Positions 54,015 to 62,090 of a stretch of 64,000 nt of DNA are shown one piece after another. The notes beneath the pieces were generated by a model, which did no database searches, was not told where the DNA came from, and saw nothing but the letters and a program-made list of their open reading frames with translations. Position 1 is the stretch's first letter. Each line of letters opens with the position of its first letter. The translations under genes were made by a program, and so were the position numbers. The DNA comes from Salinarimonas rosea DSM 21201 (GTDB taxonomy: Bacteria > Pseudomonadota > Alphaproteobacteria > Rhizobiales > Beijerinckiaceae), in assembly GCF_000429045.1 (NCBI RefSeq), contig NZ_AUBC01000006.1, positions 214,548-278,547 on the forward strand, read 5' to 3'.

Positions 54015-56060
54015 ATGAGCGAGACCGGACGCACCCGCGACAAGCCGTGGATCTTCCGCACCTATGCGGGCCATTCCACGGCGGTGGAGTCGAACAGGCT
54101 CTATCGCGGCAACCTCGCCAAGGGCCAGACCGGCCTGTCCATCGCCTTCGACCTGCCGACGCAGACCGGCTACGACCCGGATCACGAGCTCGCCCGCGGC
54201 GAGGTCGGCAAGGTCGGCGTCTCGATCGCGCATCTCGGCGACATGCGCACGCTGCTCGACCAGATCCCGCTCGCCACCATGAACACCTCGATGACGATCA
54301 ACGCGACGGCGCCCTGGCTGCTCGCGCTCTACGTCGCCGTGGCCGACGAGCAGGGCGCACCGCGCGACGCGCTCACCGGCACGACGCAGAACGACATCGT
54401 CAAGGAATACCTCTCGAGGGGCACCTACATCTTCCCGCCCGAGCCCTCGTTGCGGCTCACCCGCGACACGATCCTCTTCGGGCGCGAGGCGATGCCCAAG
54501 TGGAACCCGATGAACGTCTGCTCCTACCACCTGCAGGAGGCGGGGGCGACGCCGGTGCAGGAGGTCGCCTTTGCGCTCGCCACCGCCTGCGCGGTCCTCG
54601 ACCGGGTGAAGGCCGTGGGCGTGCCGGAGGCGGACTTCGCCCAGATGGTGGGGCGGATCTCCTTCTTCGTGAACGCCGGCATGCGCTTCGTCACCGAGAT
54701 CTGCAAGCTGCGCGCCTTCGCCGACCTGTGGGACGAGGTCTGCCGCGAGCGCTACGGCATCGCCGACGAGAAGAGCCGCCGCTTCCGCTACGGCGTGCAG
54801 GTGAACTCCCTCGGGCTGACCGAGCAGCAGCCGGAGAACAACGTCCACCGCATCCTCATCGAGATGCTCGCCGTCACCCTCTCCAAGAAGGCGCGCGCCC
54901 GCGCGGTGCAGCTGCCGGCCTGGAACGAGGCCATGGGCCTGCCGCGGCCGTGGGACCAGCAATGGTCTCTCCGGATGCAGCAGATCCTGGCGCTCGAGAC
55001 CGATCTCCTCGAGTACGAGGACATCTTCGACGGCTCGGCCGTGATCGAGCGCGAGGTCGCAGCGATCCGGGAGCAGGCCCGCGCCGAGCTCGCCGCGATC
55101 GACGCGATGGGCGGCGCGGTGGCCTGCGTCGAGAGCGGCTACATGAAGCGGGCGCTGGTCGAGTCGAACGCCGCGCGGGTCTCCGAGATCGAGGAGGGCG
55201 AGCGCGTCGTCGTCGGCGTCAACCGCTACCGCGAGGGCGAGCCCTCGCCGTTGGTGACGGGCGACCGCGCCATCCTCACGGTGTCCGAGGACGTCGAGCT
55301 CGGCGCCATCGCCGCCCTGAAGGAGTGGCGCGCCACCCGCGACGAGGCGGCGGCGAGCGCCGCGCTCGACGCGCTCGAGGCCGCCGCGCGCTCGGACGCG
55401 AACGTCATGGAGCCGTCCATCGCCTGCGCGAAGGCCGGCGTCACCACCGGCGAATGGGGCGAGCGTCTGCGCGCGGTGTTCGGCCAGTACCGCGCGCCGA
55501 CGGGCGTCACGCTGGAGACGAAGGTCACCCCGCGCGAGCGCGAGGTGCGGCTGCTGGTGACCGAGCTGTCCGAGACGCTCGGCCGTGCGCCGACCATCGT
55601 CGTCGGCAAGCCCGGCCTCGACGGGCATTCCAACGGCGCCGAGCAGATCGCGCTGCGCGCCCGCGACGTCGGCATGGAGGTCGCCTACGACGGCATCCGC
55701 CAGACGCCGGCCGAGATCGTGGCCCGCGCGGCACAGACGAAGGCGCACGTCATCGGGCTCTCGATCCTCTCGGGCTCGCACGTGCCGCTGGTGCGCGAGG
55801 TGATGGCGCGGCTGCGGCTCGAGGGCCTCGACCACATCCCGGTCGTGGTCGGGGGCATCATCTCGAACGAGGACGCGCTCGTCCTCTCCAACATGGGCGT
55901 CTCGAAGGTTTACACGCCGAAGGACTACGAGATCGATGCGATCATGGGCGAGATCGTCGGCGTGATCTCCCGCTCCCTCGACAAGCCCCCGGCCCCCGAG
56001 ACGCCGCCGGCGCCGCAGGCGTCGAAGCGCGATCGCCGGGCGGCGCGGGGGAGCTACTGA
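54015..56060 (+). CDS. ecm: Ethylmalonyl-CoA mutase
   Basis: Ecm rearranges (2R)-ethylmalonyl-CoA to methylsuccinyl-CoA with adenosylcobalamin. The 681-residue protein has the mutase barrel start FRTYAGHSTAVESNRLYRGN with GLSIAFDLPTQTGYD, the substrate region NVCSYHLQEAGATPVQEVAF, and a C-terminal cobalamin domain with the DxHxxG motif in GLDGHSNG. The family match to methylmalonyl-CoA mutases is clear; the ethylmalonyl assignment rests on the ccr neighbour and the Ecm-like single-subunit size. The ATG at 54015 has a GGGAGAGG ribosome-binding site; an in-frame ATG at 53928 is less likely. Confidence 0.93.
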   Translation: MSETGRTRDKPWIFRTYAGHSTAVESNRLYRGNLAKGQTGLSIAFDLPTQTGYDPDHELARGEVGKVGVSIAHLGDMRTLLDQIPLATMNTSMTINATAPWLLALYVAVADEQGAPRDALTGTTQNDIVKEYLSRGTYIFPPEPSLRLTRDTILFGREAMPKWNPMNVCSYHLQEAGATPVQEVAFALATACAVLDRVKAVGVPEADFAQMVGRISFFVNAGMRFVTEICKLRAFADLWDEVCRERYGIADEKSRRFRYGVQVNSLGLTEQQPENNVHRILIEMLAVTLSKKARARAVQLPAWNEAMGLPRPWDQQWSLRMQQILALETDLLEYEDIFDGSAVIEREVAAIREQARAELAAIDAMGGAVACVESGYMKRALVESNAARVSEIEEGERVVVGVNRYREGEPSPLVTGDRAILTVSEDVELGAIAALKEWRATRDEAAASAALDALEAAARSDANVMEPSIACAKAGVTTGEWGERLRAVFGQYRAPTGVTLETKVTPREREVRLLVTELSETLGRAPTIVVGKPGLDGHSNGAEQIALRARDVGMEVAYDGIRQTPAEIVARAAQTKAHVIGLSILSGSHVPLVREVMARLRLEGLDHIPVVVGGIISNEDALVLSNMGVSKVYTPKDYEIDAIMGEIVGVISRSLDKPPAPETPPAPQASKRDRRAARGSY

Positions 56061-56070
56061 GGCCGGGCGC

Positions 56071-56268
56071 TCACCCGGCGACGGCACCGACCACGAGCGT
56101 CCAGATCATCGCGAACAGAACGAGCGCGACGAGCCCGCCGAAGAAGATCGCCTTGCGCCGGCGGCTGCGCAGGACGATCTCGCCCTGACGCACACGCTCC
56201 GCGGAGTGCTCGGGTCGCGTCTCCGGTCCCGCGGGACGAGGGTCTTCGGACGGTGGGGGCTGCGCCAT
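56071..56268 (-). CDS. Small single-pass membrane protein of 65 residues
   Basis: The product has a proline-rich start (MAQPPPSEDPRPAGPE), a charged ERVRQGEIVLRSRRRK region, and one C-terminal membrane helix (AIFFGGLVALVLFAMIWTLVV). The RQGEIVL-R-RRRKAIF pattern is common in small conserved peptides of Hyphomicrobiales. A GGAG ribosome-binding site precedes the ATG at 56268. It lies 95 nt downstream of the LOG-family gene on the same strand and may be cotranscribed. The function is unknown. Confidence 0.75.
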   Translation of the reverse strand: MAQPPPSEDPRPAGPETRPEHSAERVRQGEIVLRSRRRKAIFFGGLVALVLFAMIWTLVVGAVAG

Positions 56269-56363
56269 GGCGGGTCTCCGCGGCTTCTCGGGGGATCGCC
56301 CCGCCCAACGAACGCGCGGCCCAGCGGGTTCGCCGGGCCGCGCGCGCCGTCTCCCGCGACGTC

Positions 56364-56981
56364 TCAGAACTTGCGCTCGACGAAGCGCTCCGTCGCCGCC
56401 CGCTCGCCGTCCTCGGGCGGCGGGGCGTGGGCGGCGGCGGCCTCGAGCATGGGGAGGACCTCGCTCGCCCGTTCCGCGACGAGGTGGCTCAGCTCGAGGC
56501 CCGGACGGATGAAGCCCTGCTCGCGCATGTGGGCGACGAGAACGAGGAGCGGCTTCCAGAAATCCTTCAGCGAGAGCAGCAGGATGGGCTTCCTGTGGCG
56601 GCCGAGCTGCGCCCAGGTCAGCTGCTCGACGAGCTCCTCCAGCGTGCCGATGCCGCCCGGCAGCGCCACGAAGGCGTCCGCGCGCTCGAACATCAGGCGC
56701 TTGCGCGTGTGCATGTCGGGCACGACGATCGTCTCCTGCACGTCGTCGAGGAGCTTCTCCTTGCGGGTGAGGAAGTCGGGGATGATGCCGGTGACCTCGC
56801 CGCCCGCCTCCAGCGTGGCGCGCGCCACGATCCCCATCAACCCGAGCGCGCCGCCGCCGTAGACGAGCCGCACCCCGGCCGCCGCCATGGCCCGGCCCAG
56901 CTCCTCGGCGGCCGTGCGATAGGCGGGGTCTCGGCCCTCGGCGGAGCCGCAATAGACGCAGATCGACCGGATACGACGCAT
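56364..56981 (-). CDS. LOG family protein (cytokinin riboside 5'-monophosphate phosphoribohydrolase-like)
   Basis: The 205-residue protein has the lysine-decarboxylase-like Rossmann fold of the LOG family: SICVYCGSAEGRDPAYRTAA, RLVYGGGALGLMGIVARATL and the nucleotide-site motif ALPGGIGTLEELVE. LOG enzymes release free bases such as cytokinins from nucleoside monophosphates; in bacteria they may act in nucleotide salvage. The start at 56981 has an AGAGAGG ribosome-binding site. It is divergent from the LysM gene. Confidence 0.9.
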   Translation of the reverse strand: MRRIRSICVYCGSAEGRDPAYRTAAEELGRAMAAAGVRLVYGGGALGLMGIVARATLEAGGEVTGIIPDFLTRKEKLLDDVQETIVVPDMHTRKRLMFERADAFVALPGGIGTLEELVEQLTWAQLGRHRKPILLLSLKDFWKPLLVLVAHMREQGFIRPGLELSHLVAERASEVLPMLEAAAAHAPPPEDGERAATERFVERKF

Positions 56982-57123
56982 TGTCGCGCCACCTCTCTGA
57001 AATATGTTGCGATTCGCGCTTGCCGCCCCAACGATTTTGGTTTCCGACGACGCGCAGGGAAAGTAAACCGTTCCGAGGCGGGGACGCCAGTGCGCGCCGC
57101 CCGAGACGAGAGGACCACAGGCC

Positions 57124-58884
57124 GTGCCAGTCGAACGGCGTCGCACCATCGCGATCATCGTCACGCTCCTGCTCGCCGCGGGGGGGATCGGCGCCTACGT
57201 CGTGAACGAGAACCGCGTGAACGGGAACCGGGTGAACGAGAGCCCGGTGAACGAGCGCGGCGGGAACGGCGCCGCGACCGCGGTGGGGGAAACGACGCCG
57301 GAGCGCGCCGAGATCGCCGCCGCGGTGCGGCCCACGGTCGCGCCCGCGCCCGAGGTCACCGTCGAGGCGCCCGTCGCGGAGCCGCCGGTCGCCGATGCGG
57401 CCGAGCCGGAGCCGGTCCTGGCCGAACCCGTCCCGGCCGAGCCGGTGCCGGCCGAGCCCGTCGTGTCCGAGCCCCCAGCGTCCGAGCCCACGGAGTCCGT
57501 GGAGAGCGTCGAGACGCAGCCCCCCGCGCAGGAGGAGGTGGCCGACAGCCTCGAACGGGACCCGACGCGGGAGACCATCGTTGCCGCGGTCGAGCCCGCC
57601 GCTCCGGCGGCGCGGGTGACGCCGGAGCCCGCCCCGACGGCCGCCGAGGCCGTGCAGGACACCGAGAGGGACTCCGAGAGGGACAACGAGAGGGACACCG
57701 AGGCGGATGCCGCGGTCTTCGACCTCGTGCGGGTCGAGCCGACGGGCGATGCGGTCATCGCCGGGCGCACCCGAGCGGGCGCGACCGTGGAGCTCCTGCG
57801 CAACGGCGAGCGGCACGACATCATCGTCGCCGACGCCACCGGCGCCTTCGCCTTCATCCCGCCGCCGCTGCCGCCGGGCACGCACGAGATCGCGCTGCAG
57901 GTCCAGGAGGCGGACGGGACCGCGCGGCGCGGGCGCCAGAGCATCACCGTCGTCGTCGCCGACACGCTGGACAGCGAGCCGGTCGTCGCGCTCGCCGAGC
58001 CGGGCGCGCCGACGCGTGTGCTCTCGCAGCCCGAGCCACCCGCACCCGCCGCCGAGGCGATCGCCGCGACGGAGGACGCCGCCCCCGAGGAGGACGTCGC
58101 CGCCGACGAGGCCGGGCCCGCGGTCGAGGTCGCGGGCGCCGACGCAGTCGCGCCGCTGCCGCCGGCGCGCGCGGGCGTGCGCATCGCCAGCGTGGAGGCG
58201 GAGAGCGGCGGCGGTCTCTACGTCTCCGGCGAGGCCGGGCCGGCAGCGGACGTGCGGCTCTACCTCAACGAGACCTTCGTCGGCGGCGCCGCCGCGGACG
58301 GTGCGGGCGCCGTCTCCTTCGCCATCGGCACCGGCGTGCGCCCGGGCCTCTACCGCGTGCGCCTCGACGAGGTCGGCGGCGGGGACGGCCGCGTGCTCTC
58401 GCGCGCCGAGGTGACCTTCGAGATGCCGGCGCTGCCGTCCGCCCCCGCCGTCGCAGCGGCGCCGGAACCGGAGCAACCGGCTGCGGAGCCCGGCCCGGCG
58501 GAGCCGGTGGAGCCGGTTGTGGCGGCCGACGAGCCGGCCGAGGCCGCGCCGCGGATCGTCGCCACGGAGCCGGCGCGGCCGGTGGCCCCCGCGCGGGAGG
58601 TCGCCGCCGTCACCACGACCGCGCCCGCCATCTCCGCCGAAGGCACCGGCGAGGCGCGCACGGCGACGCTGACGATCCCCGCGGTCGACACCGCCCTCGT
58701 CGTGCGCGGCGACAGCCTCTGGCGGATCTCGCGGCGCATCTACGGCGACGGCATCCGCTACACGGTGATCTTCGACGCCAACCAGGACCAGATCCGCAAC
58801 CCGGACCTGATCTTCCCCGGCCAGATCTTCGTCCTGCCCGCGCAGGAGCCCGAGCCCGGCTCGGCGGACGCGCGCGGCGGCTGA
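57124..58884 (+). CDS. LysM-domain protein with long low-complexity linker
   Basis: The 586-residue protein starts at a GTG (57124). It has one membrane anchor (TIAIIVTLLLAAGGIGAYVV), so most of it is periplasmic. Short repeated units follow: three to four V-N-E/G-N-R steps (ENRVNGNRVNESPVNERG), proline-alanine-valine-glutamate runs, and RDSERDNERDTEAD. One Ig-like or carboxypeptidase-like beta region (about residues 200-275) and a similar one at about 345-420 are visible. A C-terminal LysM domain (VVRGDSLWRISRRIYGDG to IRNPDLIFPGQIFVLP) should bind peptidoglycan. This matches LysM proteins of Hyphomicrobiales with unknown detailed roles. Confidence 0.85.
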   Translation: MPVERRRTIAIIVTLLLAAGGIGAYVVNENRVNGNRVNESPVNERGGNGAATAVGETTPERAEIAAAVRPTVAPAPEVTVEAPVAEPPVADAAEPEPVLAEPVPAEPVPAEPVVSEPPASEPTESVESVETQPPAQEEVADSLERDPTRETIVAAVEPAAPAARVTPEPAPTAAEAVQDTERDSERDNERDTEADAAVFDLVRVEPTGDAVIAGRTRAGATVELLRNGERHDIIVADATGAFAFIPPPLPPGTHEIALQVQEADGTARRGRQSITVVVADTLDSEPVVALAEPGAPTRVLSQPEPPAPAAEAIAATEDAAPEEDVAADEAGPAVEVAGADAVAPLPPARAGVRIASVEAESGGGLYVSGEAGPAADVRLYLNETFVGGAAADGAGAVSFAIGTGVRPGLYRVRLDEVGGGDGRVLSRAEVTFEMPALPSAPAVAAAPEPEQPAAEPGPAEPVEPVVAADEPAEAAPRIVATEPARPVAPAREVAAVTTTAPAISAEGTGEARTATLTIPAVDTALVVRGDSLWRISRRIYGDGIRYTVIFDANQDQIRNPDLIFPGQIFVLPAQEPEPGSADARGG

Positions 58885-58912
58885 GCCGCCGGTCCCGAAC
58901 GGAGCCATCGCC

Positions 58913-59461
58913 ATGCGTCGTGCACCCCGCATCGCCCTGACGGCGGCCGTCCTCGCCGGCGCGGGCTTCGCCTTCCTCCTCTGGCGCGGCCCCGAGCCGG
59001 GGGGCATCGACGACGTCTACACTGCGGCCTTCGGCCCCGCCGACCTCGGCCCCGTGAGCTTCGAGACCCTCGCCCGGCGCGCCTCGCCCAACGACGCGCT
59101 CGCCTGCCCCGAGGACGTCTGCGCCGCCGAGCCCGATTTCGTCACGCCGGTATACGACGTGCCGGGCGCGCGCCTGCGCGAGATCGTCGCCGAGGTGGCG
59201 ACCGCCGAGCCGGGCACCGAGCAGGTCTATGCCGGGCTGCGCGAGGAGGCGGACCGCTTCCTCGTGCGCAGCCGCACCATGCGCTTCCCCGACACGGTGA
59301 GCGCGCGCATCTACGGCGCGGGACCGGGCCGCTCGCGGCTCGCGCTCTACTCGCGCTCGCAGATCGGCTATTCCGACATGGGCGCGAACCGCGCGCGGCT
59401 CGAGCGCTGGCTCGACGCCATCGCGGCGCGCGTCGCCGCCGAGGCGGGCGCCGCGTCGTGA
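58913..59461 (+). CDS. DUF1499 domain protein
   Basis: The 182-residue protein has an N-terminal hydrophobic segment (IALTAAVLAGAGFAFLLW) and the DUF1499 pattern. A cysteine-bearing ACPEDVCAAEPDFVTPVY region is followed by RSRTMRFPDTVSARIYG and a C-terminal LALYSRSQIGYSDMGANRAR. The family is widespread in Proteobacteria and unassigned. Its stop overlaps the GTG start of the CoA-transferase gene by 4 nt, so the two are translationally coupled. Confidence 0.85.
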   Translation: MRRAPRIALTAAVLAGAGFAFLLWRGPEPGGIDDVYTAAFGPADLGPVSFETLARRASPNDALACPEDVCAAEPDFVTPVYDVPGARLREIVAEVATAEPGTEQVYAGLREEADRFLVRSRTMRFPDTVSARIYGAGPGRSRLALYSRSQIGYSDMGANRARLERWLDAIAARVAAEAGAAS

Positions 59462-60606
59462 GCGACGTCGCGAAGGGCGGGGGCGACCTCGCGGGGCTCC
59501 TCGTCGTCTCGCTCGAGCAGGCCGTCGCCGCCCCCTACGCCTCCGGCCGGCTCGCGGACGCAGGCGCGCGCGTGATCAAGCTCGAGCGGCCCGAGGGCGA
59601 CTTCGCCCGGCGCTACGACGCGGACGTGAACGGCGAGAGTGCCTACTTCGTCTGGCTCAACCGCGGCAAGGAGTCGATCTGCGTCGACCTGCACGAGGAC
59701 GCCGACCGGGCGCTGGTGCGGCGCATGATCGAGAAGGCCGACGTCTTCATCCAGAACCTCGCGCCCGGAAAGGCGGCGGGGCTCGGCCTCGATCCCGAGC
59801 GCCTGCGCGCGGACCACCCGCGGCTCGTCACCTGCTCGATCTCCGGCTACGGCGAGGAGGGGCCCTTTCGCGACCTGAAGGCCTACGACCTCCTCGTCCA
59901 GGCGGAGAGCGGGCTGTCCTCGATCACCGGCACGCCCGACGGCATGGCCCGCGTCGGCGTCTCCGTGTGCGACATCGCCGCCGGGATGACCGCCTTCCAG
60001 GGCATCCTGCAGGCGCTGATCGGGCGCGGCGCGACGGGGCGCGGCCGGCACGTCTCGGTCTCGCTGTTCCACGCGCTCGCGGACTGGATGAACGTGCCCT
60101 ACCTGCAGTTCGCCTACGGCGGGCGCACGCCGCAGCGGATGGGGCTCGCCCATCCCTCCATCGCGCCCTACGGCGACTATGCCTGCGCCGACGGCAAGGC
60201 GGTGCTCTTCTCGATCCAGAACGAGGCGGAGTGGGAGGCCTTCTGCGCGCGTGTGCTGGAGCGCCCGGAGGTCGCGCACGACCCGCGCTTCGCCACCAAC
60301 CCGGCGCGGGTCGAGAACCGCGGCGCACTGGACGCCGTCATCGCGTCGGTGTTCGGGGCGCTCGAGCGCGACACCGTGATCGCCAGGCTGGAGGCGGCGC
60401 GGATCGCCTACGGCCGCGTGAGCACGCTCGAGGACCTCGCCCGCCATCCGCAGCTGCGCACGGTCGCCGTCGACACGCCCGCCGGCCCCGCGACCCTGCT
60501 CGCGCCCGGCGCCCTCCTCGACGGGGAGACCCCACGCCTCGGCCCGGTCCCGGCCCGAGACGCGCACGGCGCCGCGCTGCGCGCCGAGTTCGCGGCGCCG
60601 GCCTGA
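59458..60606 (+). CDS. CaiB/BaiF family CoA-transferase
   Basis: The 382-residue protein has class III CoA-transferase marks: VVSLEQAVAAPYASGRLADA, GARVIKLERPEGDFARRYD, the FVWLNRGKESICVDLH region, and the putative catalytic Asp in the AYDLLVQAESGLSSITG segment. These enzymes move CoA between carboxylic acids. Members include mesaconyl-CoA C1-C4 CoA-transferase, and the ethylmalonyl-CoA genes nearby make a link to C5 or C4 acids plausible. The substrate cannot be told from sequence alone. It starts with a GTG inside the DUF1499 stop. Confidence 0.85.
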   Translation: MSDVAKGGGDLAGLLVVSLEQAVAAPYASGRLADAGARVIKLERPEGDFARRYDADVNGESAYFVWLNRGKESICVDLHEDADRALVRRMIEKADVFIQNLAPGKAAGLGLDPERLRADHPRLVTCSISGYGEEGPFRDLKAYDLLVQAESGLSSITGTPDGMARVGVSVCDIAAGMTAFQGILQALIGRGATGRGRHVSVSLFHALADWMNVPYLQFAYGGRTPQRMGLAHPSIAPYGDYACADGKAVLFSIQNEAEWEAFCARVLERPEVAHDPRFATNPARVENRGALDAVIASVFGALERDTVIARLEAARIAYGRVSTLEDLARHPQLRTVAVDTPAGPATLLAPGALLDGETPRLGPVPARDAHGAALRAEFAAPA

Positions 60607-60615
60607 TCCGGCTCC

Positions 60616-61347
60616 TCAGGCGGACGCGACGGTCGGCCCGAAGATCTCCTCGAAGGTCGCGCGCATGATTGCGTCGACCTCCGGCATCGTCACCGGCAGG
60701 CCGAGGTCGACGAGGCTCGTCACCCCGTGCTCGCGCACGCCGCAGGGCACGATCCCGTCGAAATGCGCGAGGTCCGGCTCGACGTTGAGCGCGATGCCGT
60801 GGAACGTCGCCCAGCGCCGCACGCGGATGCCGATGGCGGCGATCTTGTCCTCGACGCCCGCCCCCTTCTCCGGCCGGCGCACCCAGACGCCGACGCGGTC
60901 CTCGCGACGCTCGCCGCGCACGTTGAACTCCGCCAGGGTGGCGATCAGCCATTCCTCCAGCGCGGCCACGTAGGCGCGCAGGTCCTGGCGGCGGCGCGTC
61001 AGGTCGAGCATCACGTAGGCCACGCGCTGGCCCGGGCCGTGATAGGTGTACTGGCCGCCCCGCCCGGCGACATGGACGGGGAAGCGCCCCGGCGCGACGA
61101 GGTCGGCCTCCCGGGCGGACGTGCCGGCGGTGTAGAGCGGCGGGTGCTCGACGAGCCAGACGCGCTCGGCCGCCTCCCCCGCGGCGATCGCCGCCGCGCG
61201 CGCCTCCATCTGCGCGAGCGCGTCCTCGTAGGCGACGAGCCCCTCCGCGATCGCCCATTCGACCGGGGGCGAGCCGGGCGCGGGACGGAAGCCGCCGGCC
61301 GGCGCGGCGCGGTCGTTAACCGAGCGTTCACCATGATCGGCAAGCAT
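60616..61347 (-). CDS. lipB: Octanoyltransferase LipB
   Basis: LipB transfers octanoyl groups from acyl carrier protein to lipoyl domains. The 243-residue protein has the family motifs [40 protein letters not shown] (catalytic lysine region) and [20 protein letters not shown] followed by CG, which holds the catalytic Cys. The ATG at 61347 gives a 27-residue extension before the conserved part; no shorter ATG or GTG fits well. The stop lies 9 nt from the stop of the convergent CoA-transferase gene. Confidence 0.95.
   Translation of the reverse strand: MLADHGERSVNDRAAPAGGFRPAPGSPPVEWAIAEGLVAYEDALAQMEARAAAIAAGEAAERVWLVEHPPLYTAGTSAREADLVAPGRFPVHVAGRGGQYTYHGPGQRVAYVMLDLTRRRQDLRAYVAALEEWLIATLAEFNVRGERREDRVGVWVRRPEKGAGVEDKIAAIGIRVRRWATFHGIALNVEPDLAHFDGIVPCGVREHGVTSLVDLGLPVTMPEVDAIMRATFEEIFGPTVASA
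61316..61330 (+). promoter_or_regulatory. Degenerate CtrA-like box upstream of fliN
   Basis: TTAACCGAGCGTTCA matches TTAA-N7-TTAA at seven of eight positions. It is 97 nt upstream of the chosen fliN ATG and inside the 5' end of lipB. It is weaker than the two perfect sites at the other motility genes, but the location before a flagellar switch gene supports it. Confidence 0.35.
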
Positions 61348-61426
61348 CGGCGCGGTCCCTCTCGTGCGGTCGCGGTCGTTCGGGTTCATTCGTCTCATGT
61401 CGAGGAGTTCGCGGCGCGTGTCCAGC

Positions 61427-61765
61427 ATGGAAGGCCTCCACGTCGATCTGACCATCGTTCTCGGGCGCACCCGCATGCCGGTGCACATGCTGCTGCGCAT
61501 GGGCCGCGGCGCCGTGATCGAGCTCGAGAGCTCGGACACGGACATGGTCGAGATCCTCGCCAACGACCACCCCATCGCCCGCGGACAGGTGGTCGTCACC
61601 GGCACGCGGATCCAGGTCGAGATCACCGAGATCATCCCCAAGCCCACCCGGACCTCCGACCCGGGCGTGTCGATCGGCGACGCGCTCTCGGTGTCGGAAG
61701 CGCTGGAGGAAGCGGCCGCGATCATGGCCGCGCAGGTCGGCGCGGCGCCGGTCGAGGGCGACTGA
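61427..61765 (+). CDS. fliN: Flagellar motor switch protein FliN
   Basis: FliN forms the lower C-ring that binds CheY-P. The 112-residue protein is a SpoA/FliN domain: [40 protein letters not shown], and [20 protein letters not shown]. The C-terminal 30 residues are an extra acidic-alanine tail. The start is uncertain: ATG 61427 gives a normal family length, ATG 61397 a 10-residue longer form, and no ribosome-binding site decides. It stands alone here, away from other flagellar genes. Confidence 0.9.
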   Translation: MEGLHVDLTIVLGRTRMPVHMLLRMGRGAVIELESSDTDMVEILANDHPIARGQVVVTGTRIQVEITEIIPKPTRTSDPGVSIGDALSVSEALEEAAAIMAAQVGAAPVEGD

Positions 61766-61883
61766 CGGGGGTTCGGGGGCGCTTTCGCGATTTTTCGCCG
61801 GCGTCCGGAAATGCCGCTTGTCCCCCCCGATTCGATCTGATACACGCTGCGCACCCCGGGGGCGGCGCCCCCGAAGAGGCTCC

Positions 61884-61970
61884 GCGGCCGTGGCGGAATT
61901 GGTAGACGCGCTAGCTTGAGGTGCTAGTCCCGGAAACGGGGTGGAGGTTCAAATCCTCTCGGCCGCACCA
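61884..61970 (+). tRNA. tRNA-Leu (anticodon GAG)
   Basis: The 87-nt gene has acceptor arm GCGGCCG paired with CGGCCGC, a genome-encoded CCA end, and the T-arm GGAGG-TTCAAAT-CCTC(T). The anticodon stem CTAGC/GCTAG encloses the loop TTGAGGT, so the anticodon is GAG, reading CUC and CUU leucine codons. CUC is abundant in this GC-rich genome. The extra arm (TCCCGGAAACGGGG) is long, as expected for a class II tRNA-Leu. Confidence 0.97.
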
Positions 61971-62015
61971 GAATATGGTGCGGGGCGTCGGAGCCTATAC
62001 TGGGTGACTACACGA

Positions 62016-62051
62016 AAGGCCGTCGGGGCGACCCGGCGGCCTTCGTGTTTT
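62016..62051 (+). terminator. Rho-independent terminator after tRNA-Leu
   Basis: AAGGCCGTCGGG and CCCGGCGGCCTT form a 12-bp stem (one wobble pair) with a GCGA loop, followed by CGTGTTTT. It lies 46 nt behind the tRNA and directly before the end of xseA on the other strand. Confidence 0.75.
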
Positions 62052-62090
62052 GCAGGCCGACACTTGCGAGAGACCCGCAGCCATCGCGGC

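Noticed and set aside
53790..56087. A 765-codon open frame on the - strand
   Set aside because: It is antisense to ecm, whose cobalamin and mutase motifs are clear on the + strand.
57124..58884. LysM gene repeats as a CRISPR-like or satellite array
   Set aside because: The repeats are short, in frame and encode low-complexity linker; unit length is not constant.
56071..59007. A 978-codon open frame on the - strand
   Set aside because: Only its last 65 codons form a plausible protein (the small membrane protein); the rest is antisense to the LysM gene and out of frame with the LOG gene.
61884..62051. tRNA-Leu as an integration site
   Set aside because: No repeated tRNA 3' end and no integrase were seen nearby; the flanks are ordinary host genes.
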